The notes below the pieces were generated by a model. That model ran no database searches. It saw only the letters and a program-made list of their open reading frames with translations, and was not told where the DNA came from. DNA of 64,000 nt from Phycisphaerales bacterium (GTDB taxonomy: Bacteria; Planctomycetota; Phycisphaerae; Phycisphaerales; UBA1924), in assembly GCA_007693785.1 (NCBI GenBank), contig RECY01000026.1, positions 248,001-312,000 of the forward strand, read 5' to 3'. Positions 34,201-41,305 of the stretch are shown here, piece by piece; the stretch's first letter is position 1; every line of letters starts with the position of its first letter. A program made the translations under genes and the position numbers.

Positions 34201-34463
34201 GACGCACCGCCTTCCGCGGGCGGCTCGATCCCGAGGGCCTTGAGCAGCGCCGGGGTGCGCAGGCGACCGTGGCGGCGGAGACGCTGGAGGACCGCCGCGC
34301 GTTCGTCCCCGGTGAGGAAGAACGTCAGCGCGTGCGGGAGCTCGCCCGCGGGGCGCGGCTCGGCGGGTTCGGGGATGCGGTCGTGGGCAGCGGCTTCGCG
34401 AGCGAGCTCGCGATCGTGCTTGCGGCCAAAGCGCGGTCCTTCGCGCCGGGTGCGTCCTTGCAT
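34197..34463 (-). CDS. Small protein upstream of terminase
   Basis: An 88-residue protein of unknown function. The start ATG 34463 has AAGGAG 8 bases upstream, a strong ribosome-binding site. The N-terminal half is basic (MQGRTRREGPRFGRKHDRELAREAAAHDR); the C-terminal half (LTFFLTGDERAAVLQRLRRHGRLRTPALLKALGIE) looks like a compact helical unit. Its position directly before terL is where a small terminase subunit often lies, but I see no sequence evidence for TerS. The first 139 bases overlap, out of frame, the 3' end of the GNAT gene. Confidence 0.6.
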   Translation of the reverse strand: MQGRTRREGPRFGRKHDRELAREAAAHDRIPEPAEPRPAGELPHALTFFLTGDERAAVLQRLRRHGRLRTPALLKALGIEPPAEGGAS

Positions 34464-35242
34464 GGGATGGGCTCCTTCACCCTTCCCGGCCCGGGGCACG
34501 CCGTGTGCGCATACGCGACGGGGCGGACGCTGAGGCGTCGCGCCGCCTCGCGCGCCAGCAGCGCGGGGGAGGCTTCGGCGATCGCCCGTGTTGTCGTGCG
34601 CGCACGAGCCCACCGGCGCAGCTCGCGCACGAGCAGCGGATCACCCGCGGCCTTGCGCTGTCGGGCGCGGTCGCCGAGCAGCGCCGCCTCGATCTCGCGG
34701 CTCTCCAGCGCGTCCATCAGCCGCGCATCGCCCTCGTGCACGGGGAGCGCGTAGGGCGTCATCCCGGCGGCGGCGAAGAACCCGCACGCCGAGCCCATCG
34801 CGGCGACCGCCTCGGTCGCGGGCGTGAGCGGCGCGTCGAGATACGCACGGACCAACGCCCGCGCGACGCCGAGCCCGCGGTAGCGTGGATCGACGATCAC
34901 CCGCGCGATGCAGCGGACCTCGCGGTTGAGCCGCGCGGCGCATCGGCGCTTGTCGCCCGACGCGTAACGCCCGGGCCACGCGAGGTTTCGCCACACGCCG
35001 TTGAGCGTCGGCATCGCGAGCACGAGCACGCCGGCGAGCAGGGCGCGGTCCGCATCGATCGCGACGCGGACGCCCGCGGGGACGGCCGGGGCGCCCGCGA
35101 GGTAGTGGAATCGAGAGAGCGTGTCGTACGCCTCGCCCGTGCCCGGCGCGATCGCGAGGCGGACGCCGCCGTCGAGCGCAACGCGCGCGAGCGGGGCGCG
35201 GGCGTTGTCCGATGGCGCGTGTGTTGAGTGGTGTGCGTTCAC
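34325..35242 (-). CDS. GNAT-fold acyltransferase, COG2401-associated type
   Basis: A 305-residue protein. Residues about 38-165 form a GNAT domain: YDTLSRFHYLAG, GVLVLAMPTLNGVWRN, LNREVRCIARVIVDPRYRGLGVARALVR (acetyl-CoA loop RYRGLGVA near 120-127), TEAVAAMG and GFFAAAGM. This is the pattern of the acyltransferase half of COG2401, a family in which an ABC-type ATPase is fused to a predicted acetyltransferase; here the halves are separate adjacent genes. GTG 35242 overlaps the ATPase stop as GTGA. The last 70 residues are low in complexity and overlap the next gene, so the true end may be earlier. Substrate unknown. Confidence 0.7.
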   Translation of the reverse strand: MNAHHSTHAPSDNARAPLARVALDGGVRLAIAPGTGEAYDTLSRFHYLAGAPAVPAGVRVAIDADRALLAGVLVLAMPTLNGVWRNLAWPGRYASGDKRRCAARLNREVRCIARVIVDPRYRGLGVARALVRAYLDAPLTPATEAVAAMGSACGFFAAAGMTPYALPVHEGDARLMDALESREIEAALLGDRARQRKAAGDPLLVRELRRWARARTTTRAIAEASPALLAREAARRLSVRPVAYAHTACPGPGRVKEPIPCKDAPGAKDRALAASTIASSLAKPLPTTASPNPPSRAPRASSRTR

Positions 35243-35958
35243 GCGTCGCGTCCGGGTTGCCGGGTGTCGATGCGCCAGCGCCCGTCGAGCTCCAAGCGGA
35301 CGAGGACGTCGGGGCGCATCGCGCCGGCGAGGGCGTCGCGTCCGGTCGCGACAACGATCGCGGCGTGCGGGAGCGTGCGCACGCGCCGTGCCGCGAGGGC
35401 CGCGACCGTGCGTGCGGTGACCGGGTCGAGCGTCGCGCCGAACTCGTCGGCGAGGAGCAGCACGGGTGTGCGCACGTTTGCGGCGTTGCGCGGTCGTGGG
35501 TCGGGGGCGCGTTCGGCGCGATCGAGGGCGATCGCGAGCGCGAGTCGCCAGCGTTCGCCGTCGCTGAGGGTGCGGGCGGGGCGTGCGAAGGCGGTGGCGT
35601 CGGCGAGGCCCGCGCCGGTGAGGGTTCGGAGGCGTCGGGCGAGGTCGCCGCGGACGGCGTCGATGGGCGCGACGCCGGGGCGCGGGGCTCTGGGCTCGAC
35701 GACGGGGCGTGCGTGGGTGTGGGCGAGTGTGCGGAGGGCGTGGAGGGCGGCGGACTTGCCGCTCCCGCTCGGGCCGACGAGGGCCGCCACCGTGCCGGGG
35801 GCGAGGGTTCGGTGGAGGGCTCGCGCGATCGCTCGCGCCTGGGGGCGCGCGGTGGGAGTGCGTGCCCGTCGGACGCGGAGCTCGACGCCGAACATGGCGG
35901 CGGCGGCGCGGGCCGCCTCGCTGGGCGGGGCGTCGAGGTGGACGGTCCGGCGGCTCAC
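35239..35958 (-). CDS. ABC-type ATPase without membrane partner
   Basis: A 239-residue soluble ABC ATPase. Walker A GPSGSGKS is at residues 62-69, the ABC signature LSDGE at 131-135 and Walker B VLLLADE at 166-172, followed by FGATLDP, the D-loop region. No transporter permease is nearby and there are no membrane segments, so transport is unlikely; the pairing with the GNAT gene points to the COG2401 group of ABC ATPase plus acetyltransferase. GTG 35958 overlaps the stop of the HTH gene as GTGA, and an in-frame extension upstream inside that gene is rejected. It is probably a regulatory or DNA-linked ATPase (inference). Confidence 0.75.
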   Translation of the reverse strand: MSRRTVHLDAPPSEAARAAAAMFGVELRVRRARTPTARPQARAIARALHRTLAPGTVAALVGPSGSGKSAALHALRTLAHTHARPVVEPRAPRPGVAPIDAVRGDLARRLRTLTGAGLADATAFARPARTLSDGERWRLALAIALDRAERAPDPRPRNAANVRTPVLLLADEFGATLDPVTARTVAALAARRVRTLPHAAIVVATGRDALAGAMRPDVLVRLELDGRWRIDTRQPGRDA

Positions 35959-36554
35959 GGGTTGGCCCCGTTGCGAGCCGAGCGGGCGCGGGGGGCTGTG
36001 GTGGGCGGTATAGGCGCGGCGGTGGTGGGCAGAAGGGGTGGCGCCGGCGTGGCGGCGCGGTGCTCGGTGGGGCGTCGCGGGTCGGGGCCCGCGGTGGTCC
36101 TGGGGCGTCCGGTGCGGGCGGCGGCGAGGACGGTCTCGTAGGCCGCCTCGATCGCGTCGGTGTGTCGGCGGACGGTGTGGAGGCTCATCCCGAGCTGCCC
36201 GGCGGCGGCGCGGAGGCTGAGGCCTTCGATGAAGCAGGCGGTCCCCACGCGACGGCGCGAGGCGGTCCAGAGGTCGCGGTGGTGGACGACGAAGAGGAAC
36301 CGCGGGCTGACGAGGCGTGCGGCGAGCTGTCGGACGTGGCGTCGGAGGCTGCGCGGGCTGTCGCCGGTGAGCTTGGCGAGGTCGGTGACGGTTCGCCCGT
36401 GGTGGAAGACGGCTTCGATGAGGGCGCGGTCTCTTGGGGGGAGCCAGACGGCGCGTTCGACGAGGCGGGCGGTGTGATCGCGCCGTCGCCGTCGTCGGAG
36501 ATCGGCCTCGACCCCGGCGTCCAACGCGGCGTGCCGATCGGCGGGTGGGGACAT
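35955..36554 (-). CDS. Two-helix-turn-helix regulator, sigma-like
   Basis: A 199-residue probable DNA-binding protein. Residues about 32-82 (LVERAVWLPPRDRALIEAVFHHGRTVTDLAKLTGDSPRSLRRHVRQLAARL) form one helix-turn-helix, and about 105-140 (FIEGLSLRAAAGQLGMSLHTVRRHTDAIEAAYE) form a second, like sigma-70 region 4 or LuxR-type HTH. The Pro/Ala/Arg-rich tail (150-199) is disordered. ATG 36554 has GGGAGG 8 bases upstream. It is the first gene of the minus-strand run ending in terL and is divergent from the S24-type repressor. Either an activator of the cassette or a recognition subunit is plausible. Confidence 0.65.
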   Translation of the reverse strand: MSPPADRHAALDAGVEADLRRRRRRDHTARLVERAVWLPPRDRALIEAVFHHGRTVTDLAKLTGDSPRSLRRHVRQLAARLVSPRFLFVVHHRDLWTASRRRVGTACFIEGLSLRAAAGQLGMSLHTVRRHTDAIEAAYETVLAAARTGRPRTTAGPDPRRPTEHRAATPAPPLLPTTAAPIPPTTAPRARSARNGANP

Positions 36555-36619
36555 CGCGAACACCTCCCTGCGATCCGAACCCGCCGCGGACGACGAGCCT
36601 CGGATTTGTGGTCAAACGC

Positions 36620-36650
36620 GATCAGAAACACAGACTTGTGTTCACTGATC
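36620..36650. promoter_or_regulatory. Operator candidate 1 (nested palindrome)
   Basis: GATCAG and CTGATC form the outer arms, and AACACA-GACT-TGTGTT a perfect inner palindrome (36627-36642). It lies between the divergent HTH gene and S24-type repressor gene, a natural site for autoregulation. Confidence 0.55.
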
Positions 36651-36652
36651 AG

Positions 36653-36674
36653 AGAACTATGTGTCGATAGTTCT
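36653..36674. promoter_or_regulatory. Operator candidate 2
   Basis: AGAACTAT and ATAGTTCT are perfect 8-bp arms with a 6-base spacer (GTGTCG). The centre is about 43 bases before the repressor ATG. The hexamer ACTTGT recurs at 36634, inverted at 36675, and at 36701, suggesting additional half-sites. Confidence 0.6.
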
Positions 36675-36706
36675 ACAAGTTGGCGCACGAAACGCAAGGG
36701 ACTTGT

Positions 36707-37822
36707 ATGGTAAGACCACAAAGCGGCGCACACTCGCCGTCACTGGCGGAGCAATCGTTGCCGGCACCCGACCCGATCATCCCGTTCGGCACGCTCGTGC
36801 GTGATCGTCGTCGGGCGTTGCGCCTGTCGCTCGCCGCGCTGGGGGCGCGTGTCGGGTGCGCCAAGAGCTATTTATCGGCGATCGAGACCGGGCACAAGCC
36901 CCCGCCACAGGAGGACCTGGTCCGCGGGATCGAGCGGGCGCTGGCGGTGCGGGACGGGCGTCTTCTGGCGGCGGCCCGCGCCGAGCGCACGCCGAGGAGC
37001 GTCCGAGAAGAATTACGTCGTGTTCGATCGATGGTGAACGAGGCGCGTCAGCTCGCGTCGATGATCGCCGAGAGCGGGGTGGACGAGCAGGGGCGTCTGG
37101 AGGGGGCACTCCGGGCGGCTCTGGCGAGCGGGGAGGCGCACCGTCTGGCGGCCCGCCTGGGTGGGGACGCGCTGGGCGCGGGGGGGCGCGGGGATGAGGG
37201 CGCGGGGGTGCGCCGGCTGCCGGTGGAGGTGCCGCTGATCGGAACGGCCCGCGCGGTGGGCGATCGCGAGGGCTCCGGTTCGGACGCGGGCCTGGGCTCG
37301 GGCTCAGGCCCAGGCCCAGGCTCAGGATCGGGCGGCGGGGGCGACTCGGGTGTGGGTTTGTTGCCGCGGTCGCAGGGCTCGGTGCTGGTGACGCCGGGGG
37401 TGACGGATCCGGACGCGTACGCCGTGCGCGTGGTGGGCGAGACGATGTCGCCGGAGCTGCTCGCGGGGGACCTGGTGGTCGCGAGCCCGCTGCTGGGCGT
37501 GGGCGACCGGGTGAGCGATCGGGGCGGCGAAGATGGGGATGCGGATCGTCTCGGGGTTCGGGTGGGGGGCGATGCGGGGTGCGCATCGTGGGCGGACGGC
37601 TCGCTCCGCGTGGTGCGTCTGAGCGGGTCGTCGGGGCTGTGGGTCGCTCGGGTCTACGCGGGGGACGGGGGGCGCGTGCGCCTGCAGCCGAGCGTGAGCT
37701 CGGCGGCGCCGACGATGGTCTCGGCGCGTCGCGTGCGCTCGGCCGACGCGGTGATCGTGGTCGTCCGTCGCCTCCGCGAGGCGGCACGCGAGGGTACGGA
37801 AGAAAGTTCCCGCGCCGGGTAA
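36707..37822 (+). CDS. XRE/S24-type repressor with substituted catalytic residues
   Basis: A 371-residue protein. An XRE helix-turn-helix is at about residues 28-85 (FGTLVRDRRRALRLSLAALG, CAKSYLSAIETG), then a helical segment, a Gly/Ser/Pro repeat linker (190-215) and an S24-like beta domain (about 225-355: DAYAVRVVGETMSPELLAGDLVVASP). In active LexA/CI proteins the serine precedes Met in G-D/E-S-M; here it is Thr (T246). The expected lysine strand reads SLRVVRLSG, and no Ala-Gly cleavage site is seen in the IGTARAVG region. Self-cleavage is therefore unlikely. ATG 36707 follows AAGGGA. It is divergent from the terminase cassette and probably represses it. Confidence 0.75.
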   Translation: MVRPQSGAHSPSLAEQSLPAPDPIIPFGTLVRDRRRALRLSLAALGARVGCAKSYLSAIETGHKPPPQEDLVRGIERALAVRDGRLLAAARAERTPRSVREELRRVRSMVNEARQLASMIAESGVDEQGRLEGALRAALASGEAHRLAARLGGDALGAGGRGDEGAGVRRLPVEVPLIGTARAVGDREGSGSDAGLGSGSGPGPGSGSGGGGDSGVGLLPRSQGSVLVTPGVTDPDAYAVRVVGETMSPELLAGDLVVASPLLGVGDRVSDRGGEDGDADRLGVRVGGDAGCASWADGSLRVVRLSGSSGLWVARVYAGDGGRVRLQPSVSSAAPTMVSARRVRSADAVIVVVRRLREAAREGTEESSRAG

Positions 37823-37835
37823 GCCCGGCGCGGGA
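37808..37835. terminator. Bidirectional hairpin between repressor gene and cheV
   Basis: A perfect 12-bp stem (TCCCGCGCCGGG and its complement) with the loop TAAG. The repressor's TAA stop codon lies in the loop. No T-run follows on either strand, yet its place between convergent genes fits a terminator. Confidence 0.6.
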
Positions 37836-37863
37836 GCGTGTCGCCTTCGGGTGGGGGCGGGCG

Positions 37864-38829
37864 TCAGGCGGCCTGGCGTGTCGCGGTGCTCTGGAGCTTG
37901 CCGCAGATCGCCTGGTCGACGAGGTCGATGAGCTGGCGCATCTCGGGCTTGGCGACCTGGATGGTCGCGCCGACCTGCTGGCCCTTCTTGCGGTTGTCCT
38001 CGCTGATGAGCGAGCTGAAGAGGATGATCGGGACGTCGCGGGTAGCAGTGAGCTCGCGGACGCGCTTGGTCAGGTGCAGCCCGTCCATCTGCGGCATCTC
38101 GATGTCGCTGACCAGGCAGTGCATCGTCTTGCCCTCGTTGGCGGCGTTCTGGATCGCTTTCCACGCCTCCCCGCCGTTCTGATAGGCATCGACGTTCGCG
38201 TACCCGGCCTCGCGGAGGGTCTTGGTCAGCAGCTCGCGCATGAAGGGGGAGTCCTCGGCGACGACCACGCGGCAGGTGCTGCGATCGACCTGGTGCGGGT
38301 TGTCGACGGGCTCGCTCAGGTGCAAGCGGTCTTCTTGGAGGATGGAGTCGCAGACGGACTCGAAATCGACCATGAGGACGAGGCGGTCCTGGAGCTCGAG
38401 GACGCCGGTGCAGGTGCTGGCGGCGACGGTGTTGAGCTGGGCGTTGCTGGTCTGGAGGTCGGGCGCGGGCTTGACCTGGTTCCAGTTGATGCGGTGGATC
38501 TGCTCGACGCCGTCGACGACGAAGCCGGCCTGGAGGCCGTTGAACTCGGTGACGATGACGCGGAGGTCCTGCTCGGCGGTGTCGAGGCGTTCGAGGGCGA
38601 GGTGCCCGCAGAGATCGACAAGGGGGAGGACGGAGCCGCGGATGTTGATCATGCCGAGGACGGAGGGGTGCATGTGCGGGCTGGCGGTGGGGGGCTGTCG
38701 TCGGATGACCTCGCGGACCTTGGCGACGTTGACGCCGAAGAGGCCGTGGGAGAGTCGGAAGACGAGGACCTCGAGCTCGTTGGTGCCGGCGTCGAGGAGG
38801 ATCTCGTTGGTGTTGTGCTTGCTGGTCAT
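37864..38829 (-). CDS. cheV: Chemotaxis protein CheV (CheW plus receiver)
   Basis: A 321-residue protein combining a CheW-like coupling domain (residues about 15-165: VLVFRLSHGLFGVNVAKVREVI, GMINIRGSVLPLVDL, FNGLQAGFVVDGVEQI) with a response-regulator receiver domain (about 185-305: VVVAEDSPFMRELL, phospho-acceptor Asp in CLVSDIEMPQMDG near residue 243, and the lysine in VAKPE). CheV links chemoreceptors to CheA and adapts by phosphorylation. ATG 38829 gives MTSKHNTNEILL; no clear ribosome-binding site is seen. No other che genes are adjacent. Repeats fill the space upstream. Confidence 0.92.
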   Translation of the reverse strand: MTSKHNTNEILLDAGTNELEVLVFRLSHGLFGVNVAKVREVIRRQPPTASPHMHPSVLGMINIRGSVLPLVDLCGHLALERLDTAEQDLRVIVTEFNGLQAGFVVDGVEQIHRINWNQVKPAPDLQTSNAQLNTVAASTCTGVLELQDRLVLMVDFESVCDSILQEDRLHLSEPVDNPHQVDRSTCRVVVAEDSPFMRELLTKTLREAGYANVDAYQNGGEAWKAIQNAANEGKTMHCLVSDIEMPQMDGLHLTKRVRELTATRDVPIILFSSLISEDNRKKGQQVGATIQVAKPEMRQLIDLVDQAICGKLQSTATRQAA

Positions 38830-38962
38830 GCGTGTGGGCCCCCGGTCTTGGGCGGTGATCGGGACAGGCCGGGGCGCGATGCCCGGGCTCGGCACGTCAT
38901 CGGCTCGGGCGGGGGGCGGGTGAAGGGAATGGTGGGGGATGGGTGGAGGGGGGCGATCCGGG

Positions 38963-38997
38963 TGTGCCACTGACCTTGTCTGCAAGGTCAGTGTTCC
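38963..38997. repeat. Hairpin repeat family A, copy 7
   Basis: GTGCCACTGACCTTG, loop TCTG, CAAGGTCAGTG, then TTCC. It is the reverse complement of copies 3 and 6. Confidence 0.8.
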
Positions 38998-39060
38998 TTG
39001 ATCTACGACTTCTTCGATGCTCGATTGGGATGGAGAGGGGGAGAAGAAAGAGGGGGGCCC

Positions 39061-39093
39061 GGAGCACTGACCTCTCGGAAGAGGTCAGTGGCC
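39061..39093. repeat. Hairpin repeat family A, copy 8 (inverted)
   Basis: GGAGCACTGACCTCT, loop CGGA, AGAGGTCAGTGGCCC: the reverse complement of the copy 2/5 type. It starts 98 bases after copy 7, the same spacing as copies 5 and 6. Confidence 0.8.
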
Positions 39094-39145
39094 CATCCGG
39101 ATGTGGCCCTTTGGTCCTTTGCGATTTTGGCGATTTTCGGCCGGG

Positions 39146-39194
39146 CCCCCTCCGTCGGCTGCGCCGACACCTCCCCCGCGGGGGCGGGGGAGGG
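39146..39194. repeat. Repeat family B, copy 4 (inverted)
   Basis: The reverse complement of the family B unit, opening with CCCCCTCCGTCGGC and closing with GCGGGGGAGGG. The linker to copy 8 of family A (CCAAAGGGCC on the minus strand) is shared with the 19.6-kb block. Confidence 0.8.
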
Positions 39195-39223
39195 CAGGGG
39201 GAGGAGCAGGGAGAGGGCGGCCT

Positions 39224-39257
39224 GAAGCACTGACCTCTCGGAAGAGGGCAGTGGCAC
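39224..39257. repeat. Hairpin repeat family A, copy 9 (inverted)
   Basis: As copy 8 with one mismatch in the right arm (GAGGGCAGTG). It lies 23 bases before the stop codon of the ROK kinase gene. Confidence 0.75.
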
Positions 39258-39279
39258 ATCCGGACTTGCTCGGGGCGGG

Positions 39280-40266
39280 TTACTTTTCGAGTCGTTCCTG
39301 GGCGAGGAGGGCGGCGCCGAGGGTGCCGGCGTCGTCGAGGAGTTTGGTCTCGACGATCTCGACGGCTCGGGCTCGTTCGGGGAAGACGACTTTCCGGGCG
39401 GCGTCGCGGACGGTTCCGACGAGGTCGCCGCCGAGGGCTTCGGTGAGCCCGCCGCCGATGACGACGCGGTCGAGGCTGAGGAGGGTGACGAGCCCGCCGA
39501 TGTGGATGCCGAGGAGTTCGGCGGCCTGATCGACGACCTCGCGCGTGAGCTCGTCGCCGTCCTGGTAGGCCTTGGCGACGGTTTTGGATTTGATCTTGTC
39601 GTAGTCGCCCTCGGCGAGCTCGGTGATGAGGCTTTTCCGGTTGCTTTTGATGAGCCGGACGATGCGATCGATGACGGCGGTTCTGGAGCAGTTGTGCTCG
39701 AGGCTGCGTGAGCCGGGCTGGTTGAAGGGGAGGGCGTGCATGTGCCCGATCTCGCCGGCGGTGCCGAAGGCGCCGTGGTGGAGCTGGTTGTTGAGAATGA
39801 GCCCGCCGCCGACGCCGGTGCCGACCCAGACGCCGAGGCAGTGGACGCCGCCGAAGCCCGCGCCCATGCGGTGCTCGCCGACGACGGCGACGTTGACGTC
39901 GTTATCGATGATGACGGGTGCTTTGAGGCGTTCCTGGAGGAGCTCGGCGAGGGGGACGTCGTTCCATCGGAGGTTGGGGGCCTCGAGGACGACGCCGGCC
40001 TCGTGATCGACCGCACCGGGCGCGCCGATGCCGACGCCCAGGATGTCTTCGGGGTCGAGGTTGGCCTCGGCGCAGGTGTCGAAGACGGTCTCGGCGAGGC
40101 GGTCGAGGATGACGTCGCGCCCTTGCTCGGCCTTGGTCTTGCGCTTGCCTCGGGCGAGGACGGCGGCCTCGTGCCCGACGCGGACGGCATCGGTGCGGAC
40201 GACGGCGACCTGCATGTTGGTGCCGCCGAGGTCGATGCCGATGAGGAAGGGGGTGTGGTCGGGCAT
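39280..40266 (-). CDS. ROK-family sugar kinase
   Basis: A 328-residue ROK protein, probably a glucokinase. The ATP phosphate-binding motif GIDLGGTNMQVAVV is at residues about 10-23, GVGIGAPGAVD near 79, the catalytic region DNDVNVAVVGEHRMGAG near 122-138, GVWVGTGVGGGLIL near 146 and EIGHM near 173. The ROK zinc motif CxCGxxGCxE is not present; the equivalent stretch reads PGSRSLEHNCSR, so it belongs to the zinc-less or degenerate branch. It lies 33 bases downstream of ispE on the same strand and may be co-transcribed. Substrate is inferred only from the family. Confidence 0.85.
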   Translation of the reverse strand: MPDHTPFLIGIDLGGTNMQVAVVRTDAVRVGHEAAVLARGKRKTKAEQGRDVILDRLAETVFDTCAEANLDPEDILGVGIGAPGAVDHEAGVVLEAPNLRWNDVPLAELLQERLKAPVIIDNDVNVAVVGEHRMGAGFGGVHCLGVWVGTGVGGGLILNNQLHHGAFGTAGEIGHMHALPFNQPGSRSLEHNCSRTAVIDRIVRLIKSNRKSLITELAEGDYDKIKSKTVAKAYQDGDELTREVVDQAAELLGIHIGGLVTLLSLDRVVIGGGLTEALGGDLVGTVRDAARKVVFPERARAVEIVETKLLDDAGTLGAALLAQERLEK

Positions 40267-40299
40267 GGTGGTCGTCTCGGGTGCGGGGTGGGTGGGGGT

Positions 40300-41274
40300 T
40301 TAGCGTAGGGATGTTTCGAGGACGCGCGTGCCTTGAAAGGCTCGGCTCGCGCGCCGGGCCTCGGCGGCGGTTTCGGCGGTTTGGCCCGGGGGCGTGAGCG
40401 CGAAGAGCGTGCTCCCCGAGCCGGTCATGTGGACGGGGGCGGGCAGGGCCGCTCGGCAGGCGTCGAGCAGCTCGCCCAGTCTGGGCTCGACGCGTCGGGC
40501 GGCGGGCTCGAGGTCGTTGAAGAGCAAAGCGGAGAGCTCGCGCGGGTCGTCGCCGGGTGGGGGCTCGTGGGCGAGGCGTCGGACGGTCTCGGCGCGATGG
40601 CGGAAGGCCTCGGCGGCGCCTGGGTCGGTGTCGAAGGCTCGGTACACCTCGGGCGTGGCGCAGGGGAAGGGCGGGCAGATGAGCACGACGCCGAGCGCGG
40701 GGAGCGGGGGCGTGCGGGTGAGCCGCTCGCCGAAGGCCTCGACGAGGGCCGGTCGTGGCGGCTGGTCGGGATCGCGGTCCGGTTTGTTGGTGGGGTCGTC
40801 GGCTGGGTCATCGGTGGGGTCGGTTTTGAGGAAGAAGGGGACGTCGGAGCCGAGCGTGTGCGCGAGGGCTTGGAGCTCTTGGGCGGGGAGGCGGAGGCGG
40901 TGGTGCTGATGGAGGGCGAAAAGCGCGGCGGCGGCGTCGCTGGAGCCCCCGCCGAGCCCCCCGCCGGCGGGGGTGCGCTTGCGGAGGGTGACGCGCGCGG
41001 GGAGGGGGCGGGCGGCGTGGGCCTCAAGGGCGGCGTGGGCGCGGGCGACCAGGTCCGCCTCGGTCGCCCACTCGACGGGGTGGGTGCGCCCGGCGGGGTC
41101 GAGCCATTGGAGGTCGAAGGACGTGGTGTCGGCGTGCTCGATGGTGAGCTCGTCGGCGAGGTCGATCGCGTGCATCCACGACGCGATGGGGTGCCACCCG
41201 TGCCGGTGGGGGTCGGGCGGGGCGACCGCGAGCGCGAGGTTGAGCTTGGCGTGGGCGCGTCGGATCGTGGGCAT
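40300..41274 (-). CDS. ispE: 4-diphosphocytidyl-2-C-methyl-D-erythritol kinase
   Basis: A 324-residue GHMP kinase of the non-mevalonate isoprenoid pathway that phosphorylates CDP-methylerythritol. The N-terminal AHAKLNLALAV and the glycine-rich ATP loop PAGGGLGGGSSDAAAALFAL (about residues 103-122) are diagnostic, with a C-terminal HMTGSGSTLFAL segment. An Asp/Pro-rich insertion (DPTDDPADDPTNKPDRDPDQ, near 165-185) is unusual. TAGGCT is exactly 6 bases before ATG 41274, so the mRNA is probably leaderless. The upstream intergenic region carries an intrinsic terminator that separates it from the HDOD gene. Confidence 0.92.
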   Translation of the reverse strand: MPTIRRAHAKLNLALAVAPPDPHRHGWHPIASWMHAIDLADELTIEHADTTSFDLQWLDPAGRTHPVEWATEADLVARAHAALEAHAARPLPARVTLRKRTPAGGGLGGGSSDAAAALFALHQHHRLRLPAQELQALAHTLGSDVPFFLKTDPTDDPADDPTNKPDRDPDQPPRPALVEAFGERLTRTPPLPALGVVLICPPFPCATPEVYRAFDTDPGAAEAFRHRAETVRRLAHEPPPGDDPRELSALLFNDLEPAARRVEPRLGELLDACRAALPAPVHMTGSGSTLFALTPPGQTAETAAEARRASRAFQGTRVLETSLR

Positions 41275-41280
41275 GTGCAG

Positions 41281-41286
41281 AGCCTA
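41281..41286 (-). promoter_or_regulatory. TANNNT -10 element of ispE
   Basis: On the minus strand TAGGCT, 6 bases, then ATG 41274. It lies only 20 bases beyond the intrinsic terminator at 41306-41337. Confidence 0.5.
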
Positions 41287-41305
41287 CCGGCGCGGGCGGG
41301 GCGCG

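Noticed and set aside
35239-36615. 458-residue reading of the ABC ATPase frame
   Set aside because: The first 219 residues are an antisense-like Arg/Pro/His shadow of the HTH gene; GTG 35958 starts the real ATPase.
32647-37822. Terminase cassette as a complete prophage
   Set aside because: No portal, capsid, tail, integrase, lysis or replication genes and no flanking att-like direct repeats were seen.
39280-40266. ROK protein as a transcriptional repressor
   Set aside because: No N-terminal helix-turn-helix; the chain starts directly at the ATP-binding motif.
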